In this document: positions 31,993 to 42,380 of the stretch, one piece after another
Numbering within the stretch: position 1 is the stretch's first letter
Layout: each line of letters opens with the position of its first letter
Assembly (NCBI GenBank): GCA_016791445.1
Contig: JAEUMP010000020.1
Span: 86,947 to 150,946, forward strand
Source of the DNA: Hyphomonadaceae bacterium
GTDB taxonomy: Bacteria > Pseudomonadota > Alphaproteobacteria > Caulobacterales > Aquidulcibacteraceae
Length of the DNA stretch: 64,000 bases
Direction: 5' to 3'
Position numbers and translations under genes: made by a program
Notes under the pieces: model-generated
What the model was told of the DNA's origin: nothing
Databases searched by the model: none
The model's input: the letters and a program-made list of their open reading frames with translations, nothing else

Positions 31993-33288
31993 GTGATCGC
32001 TCGCAGTTTGGCCGCCGGCGTCATGGCCGTGTTTCTCGCCGCGTCGGCGCAGGCCCGCGAGCCGGCGGCGGAAACCTTCGTCCACGCGGGCCGCGTGCTC
32101 GCCGACCCGGCGACGGGCCGCGTGGAGACGGCGCGCACCATCGTCGTCGCGAACGGAAAGATCGTGCGTATCGACGCCGGCTATACCGACGCGCCCGGCG
32201 CCCGCGTCATCGACTTGAAGGACAAATTCGTCCTGCCCGGCCTGATCGACAGTCACGTCCACCTCACCTCCGAACTCGGCCCCAATTCAGTTCTCAACGA
32301 GGTCACGCAGTCGAACGCCGACATGGCGCTGACGGGCGCGATGAACGCGCGCAAGACCGTTGAGGCAGGTTTCACGACGGTCGCCGATCTCGGCGCGGCG
32401 AGCGAATCCATCTTCGCCCTGCGCGGCGCCATTGCGCGCGGCGTCATCCCCGGTCCCCGCATCGTCGCCTCCGGCGGCGCCATCACGCCTTCGGGCGGGC
32501 ACGGCGACGTCCACGGTTTTCGCGAAGACGTGATGCACGCCCTTGCGGTCGAAACGACGTGCAATGGCGCCGACGATTGCCGCCGCGTGGTGCGCGAGCA
32601 GATCAAGCGCGGCGCGGACGTCATCAAGGTCACGGCGACCGGCGGCGTGCTTTCCAACACGCGCGCGGGCCTCGGCCAGCAACTCACCGATGACGAACTC
32701 AAGGCGATCGCCGACACCGCGCACGGCCTCGGTCGTCGCGCCACCGCGCACGCGCACGGCGCGGACGGCGTGAACGCCGCGCTGCGCGCCGGTTTCGATT
32801 CCATTGAACACGGCACCTATCTCGACGCGACGTCGATCCGCCTCTTCCGCGAACGCAAGGCGACGCTCGTGCCCACCGTCCTCGCCGGCGCCTGGGTGAG
32901 CGAACGCGCCGGCGACGCCGACAGCTATCTGACGCCCGCGCAGAAGGAAAAGGCGCTGACCGCCGGCCCGCTCATGCTCGACATGCTGCGCCGCGCACGC
33001 GCGGGTCGTGTGACTGTCGCCTTCGGCACCGATACGGGCGTCTCGCCTCACGGCATGAACGCGCGCGAGGCGGAACTGTGGGTCGAGGCGGGCTATACGC
33101 CGATGGAAGTGATCCGCGCCGCCACGGTGGGGGCCGCCGACCATCTCCAGCTCTCCGGTGTCGCTGGCGCGCTGAAGCCCGGCATGAGCGCCGACATCAT
33201 CGCCGTCGCCGGCGACCCGACGCAGGACATCGCGCGCCTGCGCGACGTGCACTTCGTGATGGCGCGCGGATCGGTGGCCAAGCGCTAG
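31993..33288 (+). CDS. Secreted amidohydrolase family protein
   Basis: A 431-residue TIM-barrel metallohydrolase of the imidazolonepropionase-like / Xaa-Pro dipeptidase amidohydrolase group. A signal peptide ends at AQA (residue 22). Metal ligands appear in order: DSHVHL, the carboxylated Lys in VIKVTATGG, HAHG, SIEHGTYL and Asp in FGTDTG. GTG 31993 has GGGAGGGG just upstream; a longer frame begins at 31933. A paralogue is encoded at 36.5-37.8 kb. The natural substrate is probably a peptide or amide, not determined. Confidence 0.88.
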   Translation: MIARSLAAGVMAVFLAASAQAREPAAETFVHAGRVLADPATGRVETARTIVVANGKIVRIDAGYTDAPGARVIDLKDKFVLPGLIDSHVHLTSELGPNSVLNEVTQSNADMALTGAMNARKTVEAGFTTVADLGAASESIFALRGAIARGVIPGPRIVASGGAITPSGGHGDVHGFREDVMHALAVETTCNGADDCRRVVREQIKRGADVIKVTATGGVLSNTRAGLGQQLTDDELKAIADTAHGLGRRATAHAHGADGVNAALRAGFDSIEHGTYLDATSIRLFRERKATLVPTVLAGAWVSERAGDADSYLTPAQKEKALTAGPLMLDMLRRARAGRVTVAFGTDTGVSPHGMNAREAELWVEAGYTPMEVIRAATVGAADHLQLSGVAGALKPGMSADIIAVAGDPTQDIARLRDVHFVMARGSVAKR

Positions 33289-33331
33289 GGCCGGACTGGA
33301 CATCGGCGCGGACGCGCCTTAGGCGCCGCGC

Positions 33332-34300
33332 ATGATCGAGATCTACCAGAACCACGTCGACGGGGTCGTGCGCCGCGCTGCCGATTGCGACATCGCGCTG
33401 ACGCAGGCGGGTCTGGTCTGGATCGATCTCGACGAGCCGACATCAGCGGAGGAAGAGCGCGTCGAGACCGCCCTCGGCATCGAGGTGCTGACGACGAAGG
33501 AACGCTCCGCAATGGAGGAATCCGCGCGCTTCTATGAAGAGAACGGCGCGCTCTATCTCACCACCACGCTCCTCGGACGGCGCGACGAAGGGCCATTCCG
33601 CTCAGGACCGGTCACCTTCGTCCTCACCGCCGACGGCGTGCTCGTCACCGTCCGCCACATCAATCCGCGCGCCTTCGAAATCGGCGAAGGGCGGGCGTCG
33701 GCGCGTATCGCGCGCGCGCGCGGCGGCGGCGACGTGATGGTCGCACTGATCGAAGGATGTGTGGAGCGCATCTCGGACGTGCTTCAGGAAAGCACTGCGA
33801 GCGCGCATGCGCTCTCCGCCGAGATCTTCACCGACGACGCCGGCGACGCGCCGGACCTCCCGACCTCGTTACGCACGCTGGGCCGGCTCGGCACGCTCGC
33901 GGCCCTCGCCCATGACAGTCTCTCGTCGCTGCACCGCGCGGTCGTTTTCGCCGCCGCGACCAAGCCGGACGCGCGCGGTCTCGCCTCGGCGCGTCTCAAC
34001 GCCCTGCGGCGCGACATCGAGCAGCTTGAGCGCGCCATCGAGGCCTTTCAGGCGCACCTGACCTACGTCCAAGAGGCGATCCTCGGGCTCGTGAACGCGG
34101 CGCAGTCGAACACGCTGAAGGCGCTCTCGCTGGCGACCATCGCCTTCGTGCCGCCGACGCTCATAGCCTCCGTTTTCGGCATGAATTTCGAGGCGATGGA
34201 CTGGTTCAGGGAACCGTGGGGACCGTGGGCGGGCTTCCTGCTGATGCTGATCGCGCCGGCCGCGCTCTTCGGCATCGCCAAGTGGCGTCGCTGGTTCTAG
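33332..34300 (+). CDS. CorA-family magnesium transporter
   Basis: A 322-residue divalent-cation channel. The large cytoplasmic alpha/beta domain is followed by two C-terminal membrane helices separated by the signature GMN (SVFGMNFEAMDWF, near residue 287), and a short basic tail ends at KWRRWF. The long helix before TM1 (about 235-275) is typical. Substrate Mg2+ or Co2+ by family; a role in zinc efflux (ZntB-like) cannot be excluded. Confidence 0.92.
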   Translation: MIEIYQNHVDGVVRRAADCDIALTQAGLVWIDLDEPTSAEEERVETALGIEVLTTKERSAMEESARFYEENGALYLTTTLLGRRDEGPFRSGPVTFVLTADGVLVTVRHINPRAFEIGEGRASARIARARGGGDVMVALIEGCVERISDVLQESTASAHALSAEIFTDDAGDAPDLPTSLRTLGRLGTLAALAHDSLSSLHRAVVFAAATKPDARGLASARLNALRRDIEQLERAIEAFQAHLTYVQEAILGLVNAAQSNTLKALSLATIAFVPPTLIASVFGMNFEAMDWFREPWGPWAGFLLMLIAPAALFGIAKWRRWF

Positions 34301-34328
34301 ATCATTGACGCTGCGGCCTGCGCGTTGC

Positions 34329-34883
34329 ATGAGCCGCCCTTCCATGGCCTCACTCGAATTCTCCCGTCGCTACTCGATGGCGCACCGGCTCCTGTCGGAT
34401 GCGTCGCCGAAGTGCGTCACGCCGCATGGCCATAACGAGACGGTGACGGTGCGCCTGACGGGCGCACAGGGTTTTCGCTTCGGCGGCTCCAACATGGAAG
34501 TCCCCTTCGAAGCCGCCAAGCGGCGCTGGAAGACCTGGATCGACGAGCACGTCGACCACGCCTTTCAGCTCAATGCCGCCGATCCGCTGATCCGCTTCTT
34601 CCGCGACACCGAGCCTGAACGACTCGCGCGGCTGATGGTGTTCGACGGCGACCCCACGACCGAAGCGCTGGCCGCCGCCTTCTGGCTGAAATGTGCGGCT
34701 TTCCTCGCCGCCGACGACCTGCCGTTCACGGTGAGCGAAGTGCGCGTCGAAGAGACCCCGACGAACGCCGTGGTGCTGACGCGCGAGACGTTCGATCCCG
34801 CCAAGTGCAATCTGCCCGCCGACGCCTGGCCCCGCCGCGCCGACTGGAGCATCAACGATCTGCCGCAGGGCCGGACCGCCTGA
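34329..34883 (+). CDS. 6-carboxytetrahydropterin synthase-like protein (QueD/PTPS family)
   Basis: A 184-residue tunnelling-fold protein. The zinc His residues are in SMAHRL and PHGHNE, with the Cys of the CxxxHGH motif (KCVTPHGH, about 35-42) as in QueD. The catalytic His/Asp lie in EHVDHAFQL and the Glu in VEETPTNAV. QueD makes the queuosine precursor from dihydroneopterin triphosphate, the product of FolE (15.6 kb). The protein is longer than E. coli QueD (about 120), with an insert around 100-120. No clear ribosome site; ATG 34344 is an alternative start. Confidence 0.85.
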   Translation: MSRPSMASLEFSRRYSMAHRLLSDASPKCVTPHGHNETVTVRLTGAQGFRFGGSNMEVPFEAAKRRWKTWIDEHVDHAFQLNAADPLIRFFRDTEPERLARLMVFDGDPTTEALAAAFWLKCAAFLAADDLPFTVSEVRVEETPTNAVVLTRETFDPAKCNLPADAWPRRADWSINDLPQGRTA

Positions 34884-34976
34884 AAATCCTTAGAGTGTGA
34901 AGCAGTGGAGCCCCGTTTCTTAACGGGTGGGTGACCCATTGCCGGTAGGGTCCCCCGCGATCTTCAGGAAGTCTTC

Positions 34977-36463
<1,487 letters not shown>

Positions 36464-36467
<4 letters not shown>

Positions 36468-37804
36468 CGTTGCGGCGCTTCGCAGGCCCAGGCGCTCGGC
36501 GCCGCGGCGCACTGCGCGTCGGTTCCGCGATAGACTTGGCCGCCCTTCATCACGAAGGCCATGCGCTCCAGTCGCGTTATGTCCGCGAGCGGATCGCCGT
36601 CCACGGCGACGATGTCGGCGAAGCGACCGGGCGCGATGGCGCCGAAGTCGTCCTCGCGCTTCAGGAGCTGCGCGCCGGTCTGCGTGGCGGAAACGATCGC
36701 CTGCATCGGCGTCATGCCGTAGCGCACATAGATCGCGAACTGCCTGGCGTTGTCCCCGTGCGGATAAACGCCCGCGTCAGTGCCGAAGGACAGGCGCACG
36801 CCCGCGCGCAGCGCGCGGCGGAAATTCTCGCGCTGGATGTCGCCGATGTCCTTGTCCTTCTGGATGTTGACTTCCGGCACGCCGTTCTTGCGCCCTTCGG
36901 CCTGAGTGTAGTCGGTGTTGTAGATGTCCATCGACAGGATCGTGCCGGCGGCGCGCGCCATGCGGATGCCTTCGGCGTCGATGAGGCTGGCGTGCTCGAC
37001 GGAATCGACGCCCGCGCGGATCGCCATCTTGATGCCGCCGGCGCCGTGCGCGTGGGCGGTGACGGTGCGGCCGAGATTGTGCGCCTCCTCGACGATGGCG
37101 CGCGCCTCTTCCAGCGTGAAATGCGATGTGCCCGGCGAGGTGTTCGCCGAGAAGACGCCGCCGGTCGTCGCGAACTTGATCAGGTCGGCGCCGAACTTCA
37201 CATGCCGGCGCACCGCCTGACGCGCGGCGTCCGGGCCGTCGACGACGTCCTCCGAGCTGTAGCGGTATTGCGGCGCGAGATGGTTGTCGTCGCCATGGCC
37301 GCCGGTCATCGAGATCATCCCGCCGGCGGCGAAGATGCGGGGGCCCATGATGTCGCCGCGCTCGACGCCGTCGCGCAGCGCCACGTCCGCATAGGCTTCC
37401 GACGAAAGATTGCGCGCCACCGTGAAGCCCGCAAGCAGCGTGCGCCGCGCGTTCATCGCGCCGATCACCGCCGCCCGCGCCGGCGTGATGTGATAGGAAT
37501 CGAGAAAGCTGATCGTCGGATCGGTGGTGAGATGGACGTGCGTGTCCACGAACCCGGGCAAGACCGTCTTGCCGGAGAGATCGATGGTCGGCGTCCCGGC
37601 GGGCAGGGTCGTCGCCGCCGTCGGCGAGACGGAGACGATACGGTCGCCTTCGATGACAATGGTCTGGTCGGTCAACACGCGCTGGTTGATCACATCCACC
37701 AGCCGCCCGGCCTGGATCGCAACCGTGCGGGGTTTGGCCTCTTCGGCGCCGGCCGAAGCACACGCGAGCAGCGCCAGCGCCGCCGCCGCAATCAATTTCC
37801 GCAT
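36464..37804 (-). CDS. Secreted amidohydrolase family protein, paralogue
   Basis: A 446-residue relative of the amidohydrolase at 32-33.3 kb, with the same order of metal sites: DTHVHL, Lys in LIKFATTGG, HAHG, SVEHASL and Asp in FGTDAGVYPHG. A signal peptide ends near residue 20 (SAGAEE). The C-terminus has an extra Cys-containing tail (DAQCAAAPSAWACEAPQR) that could form a disulfide. Export to the periplasm is likely. Two such genes within 5 kb suggest turnover of related amide or peptide substrates; the actual substrate is unknown. Confidence 0.88.
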
Positions 37805-37904
37805 CGGACACACTCCGCTTCCGGCGCGCAGTCTGGCGCCCGGCGCGGGCCTTTTCAGCCCCGCTCGCCTTTCAGGATCGCGAACGGACATATCCCTCGG
37901 TCGC

Positions 37905-39215
37905 TCAGACCATCCGGTACTTCACCGGCAGCGACTTGAGGCCCGAGACGAAGTTCGAGCGCGACCACTTCGGCGCGCTCGCGAGGCTGATCTCCTCGAG
38001 CCGCGGCAGAAGCTCGGCGAACAGGGCCCGGATTTCCATGCGCGCGAGGTGCATGCCGAGGCACAGGTGCACGCCGTGGCCAAAGGCCACCTGCTTCTTC
38101 ACGTCCCGGTCCACGCGGAATTCGAACGGCGCGTCGAACACCTCCTCGTCGCGATTGCCGCTCGGATAATGCAGGCACACCGCCTCGCCCGCCTTGATGG
38201 TCTTGCCGCGGATTTCGTAGTCGCTGACGGCGGTGCGCATGAAGTGCTTCACGGGCGTGGACCACCGGATCATCTCTTCCACCGCGTTCGGCAGGAGCGA
38301 GAGATCGTTCTTCAGCTTGGCGAGTTGGTCCGGCGCGCGGATGAGTTCGAGCAGGCCGGCGGCGGCGGCGTTGGATGTCGTGTCGTGGCCGGCGGTGGCG
38401 ATGATGACGTAGTAGCTCATCGCCTCGCGCTCGCCGATCGGTTCGCCGTCGATCTTGCCGTTGGCGATGACGCTCGCGACGTCGTCCTTCGGATTGGCGC
38501 GGCGGTCGGCCGTGAGGGCGCCGAAATACTGGAAGAGCATCTGCGCGGTCTGGAAGAGATCGACCGCGGGGCCGCCGGTGTAGCTCTCGCCTTCGGCCTT
38601 GTGCGCGGTCTCCGCGACGACGTCGGGATCGGCAGGGCCGAAAATCTCCTGCGTCAGCTTCAGCATGAAGGGCTCGTCCTCCTTCGGAACGCCGAGGATC
38701 TCCATGATGACGCGCAGCGGATACCAGACCGCCACCTCCTTCACGAAATCGCACTCGCCGCCGTGCGCGGCCATGCGGTCCACATGCGCCTTCGCGATCT
38801 CGCCGATGCGGCCTTCGAGCTTCTTCAGGTTCGGCGGCATGAACCACGCCTGCGTCAGCGTGCGCAGCTTCATGTGCATGGGATCGTCGAGATCGACGAG
38901 CGTGCGGAAGAGGTGCGTGTCGCCGGTGACGGACTTCACCCATTCCTCGCCCTCGATGGGCGACAGATAGGTGCGCAGCGAATTGACGAAGACGTCGGAG
39001 CGCTTCTCGATCTCGAGGATGTCGGCGTGTTTCGTCACCGACCAGAAAGGCCGGAAGCCGTTCGGCTCCATGAAGCGCAGCGGGTCTTCCGCGCGAAGCT
39101 TAGTGTAAAGCGCGTCGATCTCGCCTTCGTTGGCGAAGAGATCGGGATTGACGATCGCGTCGTCGATCCGGTCGCGGGAATACCCGGGAAACTTCGTGGT
39201 CGCGCCGTCGGCCAT
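37905..39215 (-). CDS. Cytochrome P450
   Basis: A 436-residue soluble bacterial P450 monooxygenase. The oxygen-activation helix is IATAGHDTTSNA (near residue 278), the ExxR is in EEMIRWSTP, and the haem-binding loop FGHGVHLCLGMHLARMEIR has the thiolate Cys near residue 384. The overall sequence resembles the CYP125/142-like and other lipid- or terpene-hydroxylating groups, but subfamily assignment needs a search. It is the downstream-most of a minus-strand group with an acyl-CoA dehydrogenase, which fits oxidation of a hydrophobic substrate. No ferredoxin gene is adjacent. Confidence 0.93.
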   Translation of the reverse strand: MADGATTKFPGYSRDRIDDAIVNPDLFANEGEIDALYTKLRAEDPLRFMEPNGFRPFWSVTKHADILEIEKRSDVFVNSLRTYLSPIEGEEWVKSVTGDTHLFRTLVDLDDPMHMKLRTLTQAWFMPPNLKKLEGRIGEIAKAHVDRMAAHGGECDFVKEVAVWYPLRVIMEILGVPKEDEPFMLKLTQEIFGPADPDVVAETAHKAEGESYTGGPAVDLFQTAQMLFQYFGALTADRRANPKDDVASVIANGKIDGEPIGEREAMSYYVIIATAGHDTTSNAAAAGLLELIRAPDQLAKLKNDLSLLPNAVEEMIRWSTPVKHFMRTAVSDYEIRGKTIKAGEAVCLHYPSGNRDEEVFDAPFEFRVDRDVKKQVAFGHGVHLCLGMHLARMEIRALFAELLPRLEEISLASAPKWSRSNFVSGLKSLPVKYRMV

Positions 39216-39290
39216 GGGGGCCTCCCTTGTGGTCGTCTCTTTCGGGCGAACCTACAGGAAGATGACGTGCGCGTCAGCGGCGCCGCAACG

Positions 39291-39716
39291 TCAGGCGCGG
39301 AAGAACCATGGCGTCACGATCAGCGCGCCGAGCACGATCTCGAAGATCACCGACGCCTGGTTGTAGCGCGTGCCCGCGCCGTCCAGCGCGATCGCGGCGA
39401 CCCGCCCGACCGCCGTGCCCAGCCAGACGAGACCGCACACGCCCACCGTCCCAAGCGCCGTCCAGTAGGTCGGAACCCCCGCGAACGCCTCGATCTCCAG
39501 CGCCACGCACGCCATCAGGACAAGCGCGAACGCGTGCGTCGCGAAGAAGAGCCCGCCATAGGTGCCGCGGAATTCCGCGAACCCGCCGGGCTTCTCCGGA
39601 TCGTCGCGCAGCCGCACGATGCCCGCCGCCCAGCGCGGATTGATCAGGCCCCAGAGCCCCATCGCCGCGCCGACGGCCAACCCGAAGCAGCTTACCCAGA
39701 ACGGCGCGAACTCCAT
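39291..39716 (-). CDS. Small four-helix membrane protein (DUF4345-like)
   Basis: A 141-residue integral membrane protein with four hydrophobic segments (about 7-25, 50-72, 83-104 and 119-138). The FRGTYGGLFFATHAFALVLM segment suggests the DUF4345 family, which has no known function. It sits between the P450 and a soluble protein of unknown function in the acyl-CoA dehydrogenase group. Confidence 0.7.
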   Translation of the reverse strand: MEFAPFWVSCFGLAVGAAMGLWGLINPRWAAGIVRLRDDPEKPGGFAEFRGTYGGLFFATHAFALVLMACVALEIEAFAGVPTYWTALGTVGVCGLVWLGTAVGRVAAIALDGAGTRYNQASVIFEIVLGALIVTPWFFRA

Positions 39717-39720
39717 CGCC

Positions 39721-40203
39721 TCACGCGTCCCGCAGCGGGCCGATGGTGAGCAGGATCATGGCGTCGTTGCTCGGCACGCCGACGACGCCGGTCGCGTCGT
39801 TCAGCACCGCGCAGATCATCGCGAAGCCCCAGAAGCGCTCCATGTTGCCGAGCAGCTCGATGTTCTCCGTCTCGATTTCCTTGCGCGCATCGCCCCACTT
39901 CTTCAGCGTCATGACGTGCTGGAGCAGTTCATCGCGGAAGAGTTGCGTCGACCAGCCCCAGCGCCAGGTCACCAGACCCGGCGCATCCTGCGCCTCCATG
40001 TAGATTCCCACGACCTGCGCATCGGCGACGGCGCGCACGCTGTCCCAGGTAAACGTCGCGAGGCGACGCTCCTGATCGAGGCCGATGCGCGCCTGGTCGA
40101 TGCGCTGCCCGCGATACTCGCGCGGCATGTGGTGCATCATGTGCTGCTGCGCGCCCTCGAACACACTGTCGATCGGCCCGTTGACGTCAGGCTTCGGCGC
40201 CAT
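39721..40203 (-). CDS. Conserved hypothetical protein (possibly DUF6882-like)
   Basis: A 160-residue soluble protein without signal peptide. Features are a hydrophilic His/Met-rich N-terminus (GAQQHMMHHMPREYRG), an aromatic segment WRWGWSTQLFRDELLQHV and a hydrophobic C-terminal strand DAMILLTIGPL. The resemblance to DUF6882 is an impression only. Its ATG shares one base with the stop of the upstream acyl-CoA dehydrogenase (TGATG), so the two are translationally coupled. Confidence 0.65.
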   Translation of the reverse strand: MAPKPDVNGPIDSVFEGAQQHMMHHMPREYRGQRIDQARIGLDQERRLATFTWDSVRAVADAQVVGIYMEAQDAPGLVTWRWGWSTQLFRDELLQHVMTLKKWGDARKEIETENIELLGNMERFWGFAMICAVLNDATGVVGVPSNDAMILLTIGPLRDA

Positions 40204-41498
40204 CAGCGGATGCCCGGCACATGCAGGCGCCCTTCGGCCTCGGCCTGTTCCCGCGCCGCCGTGCCGGCGTGCTTGCCGAGTTCGAGACGCGCAATTGTGC
40301 GGCAGTGGACTTCGTCCGGACCGTCCGCGAGGCGCAGCGTGCGCTGGTGCGCATACATGGACGCGAGACCGAAGTCCTGGCTCACGCCGCCGCCGCCGTG
40401 CGCCTGGATGGCGTCATCGATGACCTTGAGCGCCACGCGCGGCGCAGCGACCTTGATCATCGCGATCTCGGCGCGCGCGACCTTGTTGCCGACCGTATCC
40501 ATCATGTAGGCGGCCTTCAGGCACAGAAGGCGCGTCATCTCGATGTCGATGCGGGCTTCGGCGATGCGCTGCTCCCACACGGAGTGATCGGACAGGATCT
40601 TGCCGAACGCCTTGCGCGTCAGCAGACGCTTGCACATCAGTTCGAGCGCGCGTTCCGCCGTGCCGATGGTGCGCATGCAGTGGTGGATGCGGCCCGGTCC
40701 GAGGCGTCCCTGCGCGATCTCGAAACCCTTGCCCTCGCCCCAGATCATGTTCTCAACCGGGACGCGCACGTCCTTCAGCTCAACTTCGAAGTGGCCGTGC
40801 GGCGCGTCGTCGTAGCCGAACACATGCAGCGGGCGGATCAGCGTGACGCCCTTTGCGTCCAGCGGCACGAGAATCTGCGACTGCTGCACGTAGGCCTTCG
40901 CGTCGGGATCGGTCTTGCCCATCACGATGGCGATCTTGCAGCGCGGGTCGCCCACGCCCGAGGACCACCACTTGCGCCCATTGATGACGTACTCGTCGCC
41001 GTCGCGGCGGATTTCGGTCTGGATGTTGGTGGCGTCGGAGGACGCGACCGCGGGCTCCGTCATCAGGAAGGCCGAGCGGATCTCGCCGTTCATCAATGGC
41101 TTCAGCCACTTGTCCTTCTGCGCGCGGGTGCCATAGCGGTGGAGCACTTCCATGTTGCCGGTGTCCGGCGCCGAGCAGTTGAACACCTCGGACGCGAAGC
41201 CAACGCGCCCGAGCAGTTCGGCGATCGCCGAATAGGTGACGTTGGAGAGCCCGGGCCCCTCGAACTCGAACGTGTCGTCCACATGAGCGTGCCCGTGCGA
41301 GGGCGGCATGAACATGTTCCAGAGGCCCGCCTTCTTGGCCTTCGCCTTCAGCTCCTCGACGACGGGGATCACCTTCCAGCGCTCACCCTCATAGGCCTGC
41401 TTCTCGTAGACCGGGACGGCCGGAATGATGTGTTCGTCCATGAACGCCTGGACCTTGCCGATCCAGTGCTTGGTGTTGTCGTCATGTTCGAAGATCAT
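40203..41498 (-). CDS. Acyl-CoA dehydrogenase (ACAD10/11-like)
   Basis: A 431-residue FAD flavoprotein that introduces the alpha-beta double bond in acyl-CoA. The flavin-binding [15 protein letters not shown] (near residue 140), the [11 protein letters not shown] segment and the C-terminal [12 protein letters not shown] with [20 protein letters not shown] are all typical. The sequence type is that of ACAD10/11, whose human forms fuse a kinase domain to this one; here the kinase-like partner is a separate gene at 29.3 kb. First gene of a group including the P450. A perfect palindrome lies 171 bp upstream. Confidence 0.93.
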   Translation of the reverse strand: MIFEHDDNTKHWIGKVQAFMDEHIIPAVPVYEKQAYEGERWKVIPVVEELKAKAKKAGLWNMFMPPSHGHAHVDDTFEFEGPGLSNVTYSAIAELLGRVGFASEVFNCSAPDTGNMEVLHRYGTRAQKDKWLKPLMNGEIRSAFLMTEPAVASSDATNIQTEIRRDGDEYVINGRKWWSSGVGDPRCKIAIVMGKTDPDAKAYVQQSQILVPLDAKGVTLIRPLHVFGYDDAPHGHFEVELKDVRVPVENMIWGEGKGFEIAQGRLGPGRIHHCMRTIGTAERALELMCKRLLTRKAFGKILSDHSVWEQRIAEARIDIEMTRLLCLKAAYMMDTVGNKVARAEIAMIKVAAPRVALKVIDDAIQAHGGGGVSQDFGLASMYAHQRTLRLADGPDEVHCRTIARLELGKHAGTAAREQAEAEGRLHVPGIR

Positions 41499-41668
41499 GG
41501 GGCTCTCCTCTGGCCGGTTCTGTGGCCGACGCGCGCGCCTGCCGTGTCGGGTGTTCTGGGGCGCACGCTACCGGGCGCCGTGGGGCGCGGCAATCGGCGG
41601 GACGCATTGGTGCGAGGCGCGATCTAGCATGCGAAGCACCATGCGTCGCATCTATTTTGTGAAAGACA

Positions 41669-41689
41669 GTCATCACCCGGAGTGATGAC
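41669..41689. promoter_or_regulatory. Perfect palindrome in the acyl-CoA dehydrogenase/GNAT divergent region
   Basis: GTCATCAC (41669-41676) and GTGATGAC (41682-41689) are exact reverse complements with CCGGA between. The size and symmetry fit a dimeric repressor site. It lies 49 bp before the acetyltransferase gene and 170 bp from the dehydrogenase start. The rest of this 240-bp gap shows nothing recognisable. Confidence 0.4.
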
Positions 41690-41738
41690 CCGTCCTTGCG
41701 TCTGGACGACCCCGTCCCCGGCCCGCTAAGCGCGCGCC

Positions 41739-42320
41739 ATGAAACTCGTCCCGAAGGCGCTCGAAAACGCCCATGTCCGTCTGGAGCCTCTCTCCGAGGC
41801 GCATCGCGAACCGCTGCGCGGGCCAGCAATGGCGGACGCCGCCACCTGGCGCTGGTGGCCGCGCGACATGATGGGCGAGGGCTGGGACGCGCAGTTCGAC
41901 TGGCAGCTCGCAGAACAGACCGCCGGGCGCTGGATGCTGCACGCCGTGCTTGCGCCGGACGGCGCAGCGGTCGGCCAGAGCTGCTATCTCAACCTGCGTC
42001 CCGAGCACGCCAGCGTCGAGATCGGCGGCACCTGGTACGCCGCCGCCGCGCGCGGCACCGCGATCAATCCGGCGGCCAAACTCCTGCTGCTCGGCGCGGC
42101 GTTCGACAGCGGCGCTGAGCGCGTCGAGTTGAAGACAGATGCGCTGAACGCCGCCTCACGCGCGGCGATGCTGAAGATGGGCGCAAGCTTTGAAGGCGTA
42201 CATCGCCGGCACATGCGCCGCCCGGACGGCTCATGGCGCGACACCGCCTGGTTCTCCGTCATCCGCGAAGAGTGGCCGCAGGTGCGCGCTGGTCTCGAAG
42301 CGCGCCTCGCGCGAACATGA
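41739..42320 (+). CDS. GNAT-family N-acetyltransferase (RimJ/RimL-like)
   Basis: A 193-residue acetyltransferase. LENAHVRLEPLSEAHREPL at the N-terminus, the strand EIGGTWYAAAARGTAINPAAKLLLLGAAF holding the acetyl-CoA loop, and VELKTDALNAASRAAMLKMGASFEGVHRRHM are the RimJ/L subgroup pattern (acetylation of protein N-termini or small amines). The acetyl-CoA Q/RxxG/A loop is degenerate (ARGTA). Substrate unknown. Confidence 0.85.
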   Translation: MKLVPKALENAHVRLEPLSEAHREPLRGPAMADAATWRWWPRDMMGEGWDAQFDWQLAEQTAGRWMLHAVLAPDGAAVGQSCYLNLRPEHASVEIGGTWYAAAARGTAINPAAKLLLLGAAFDSGAERVELKTDALNAASRAAMLKMGASFEGVHRRHMRRPDGSWRDTAWFSVIREEWPQVRAGLEARLART

Positions 42321-42380
42321 AATTGCGTTAGCGGCGAACCCCAAACGCCAGCTCTCATGCGATATGGACCGCCGGCGCCT

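Noticed and set aside
34912..34938. CCCGTT/AACGGG and TGGG/CCCA hairpins before the MHYT kinase gene as a riboswitch
   Set aside because: The stems are only 4-6 bp and match no riboswitch class that I know; they are more likely weak terminator or chance structure.
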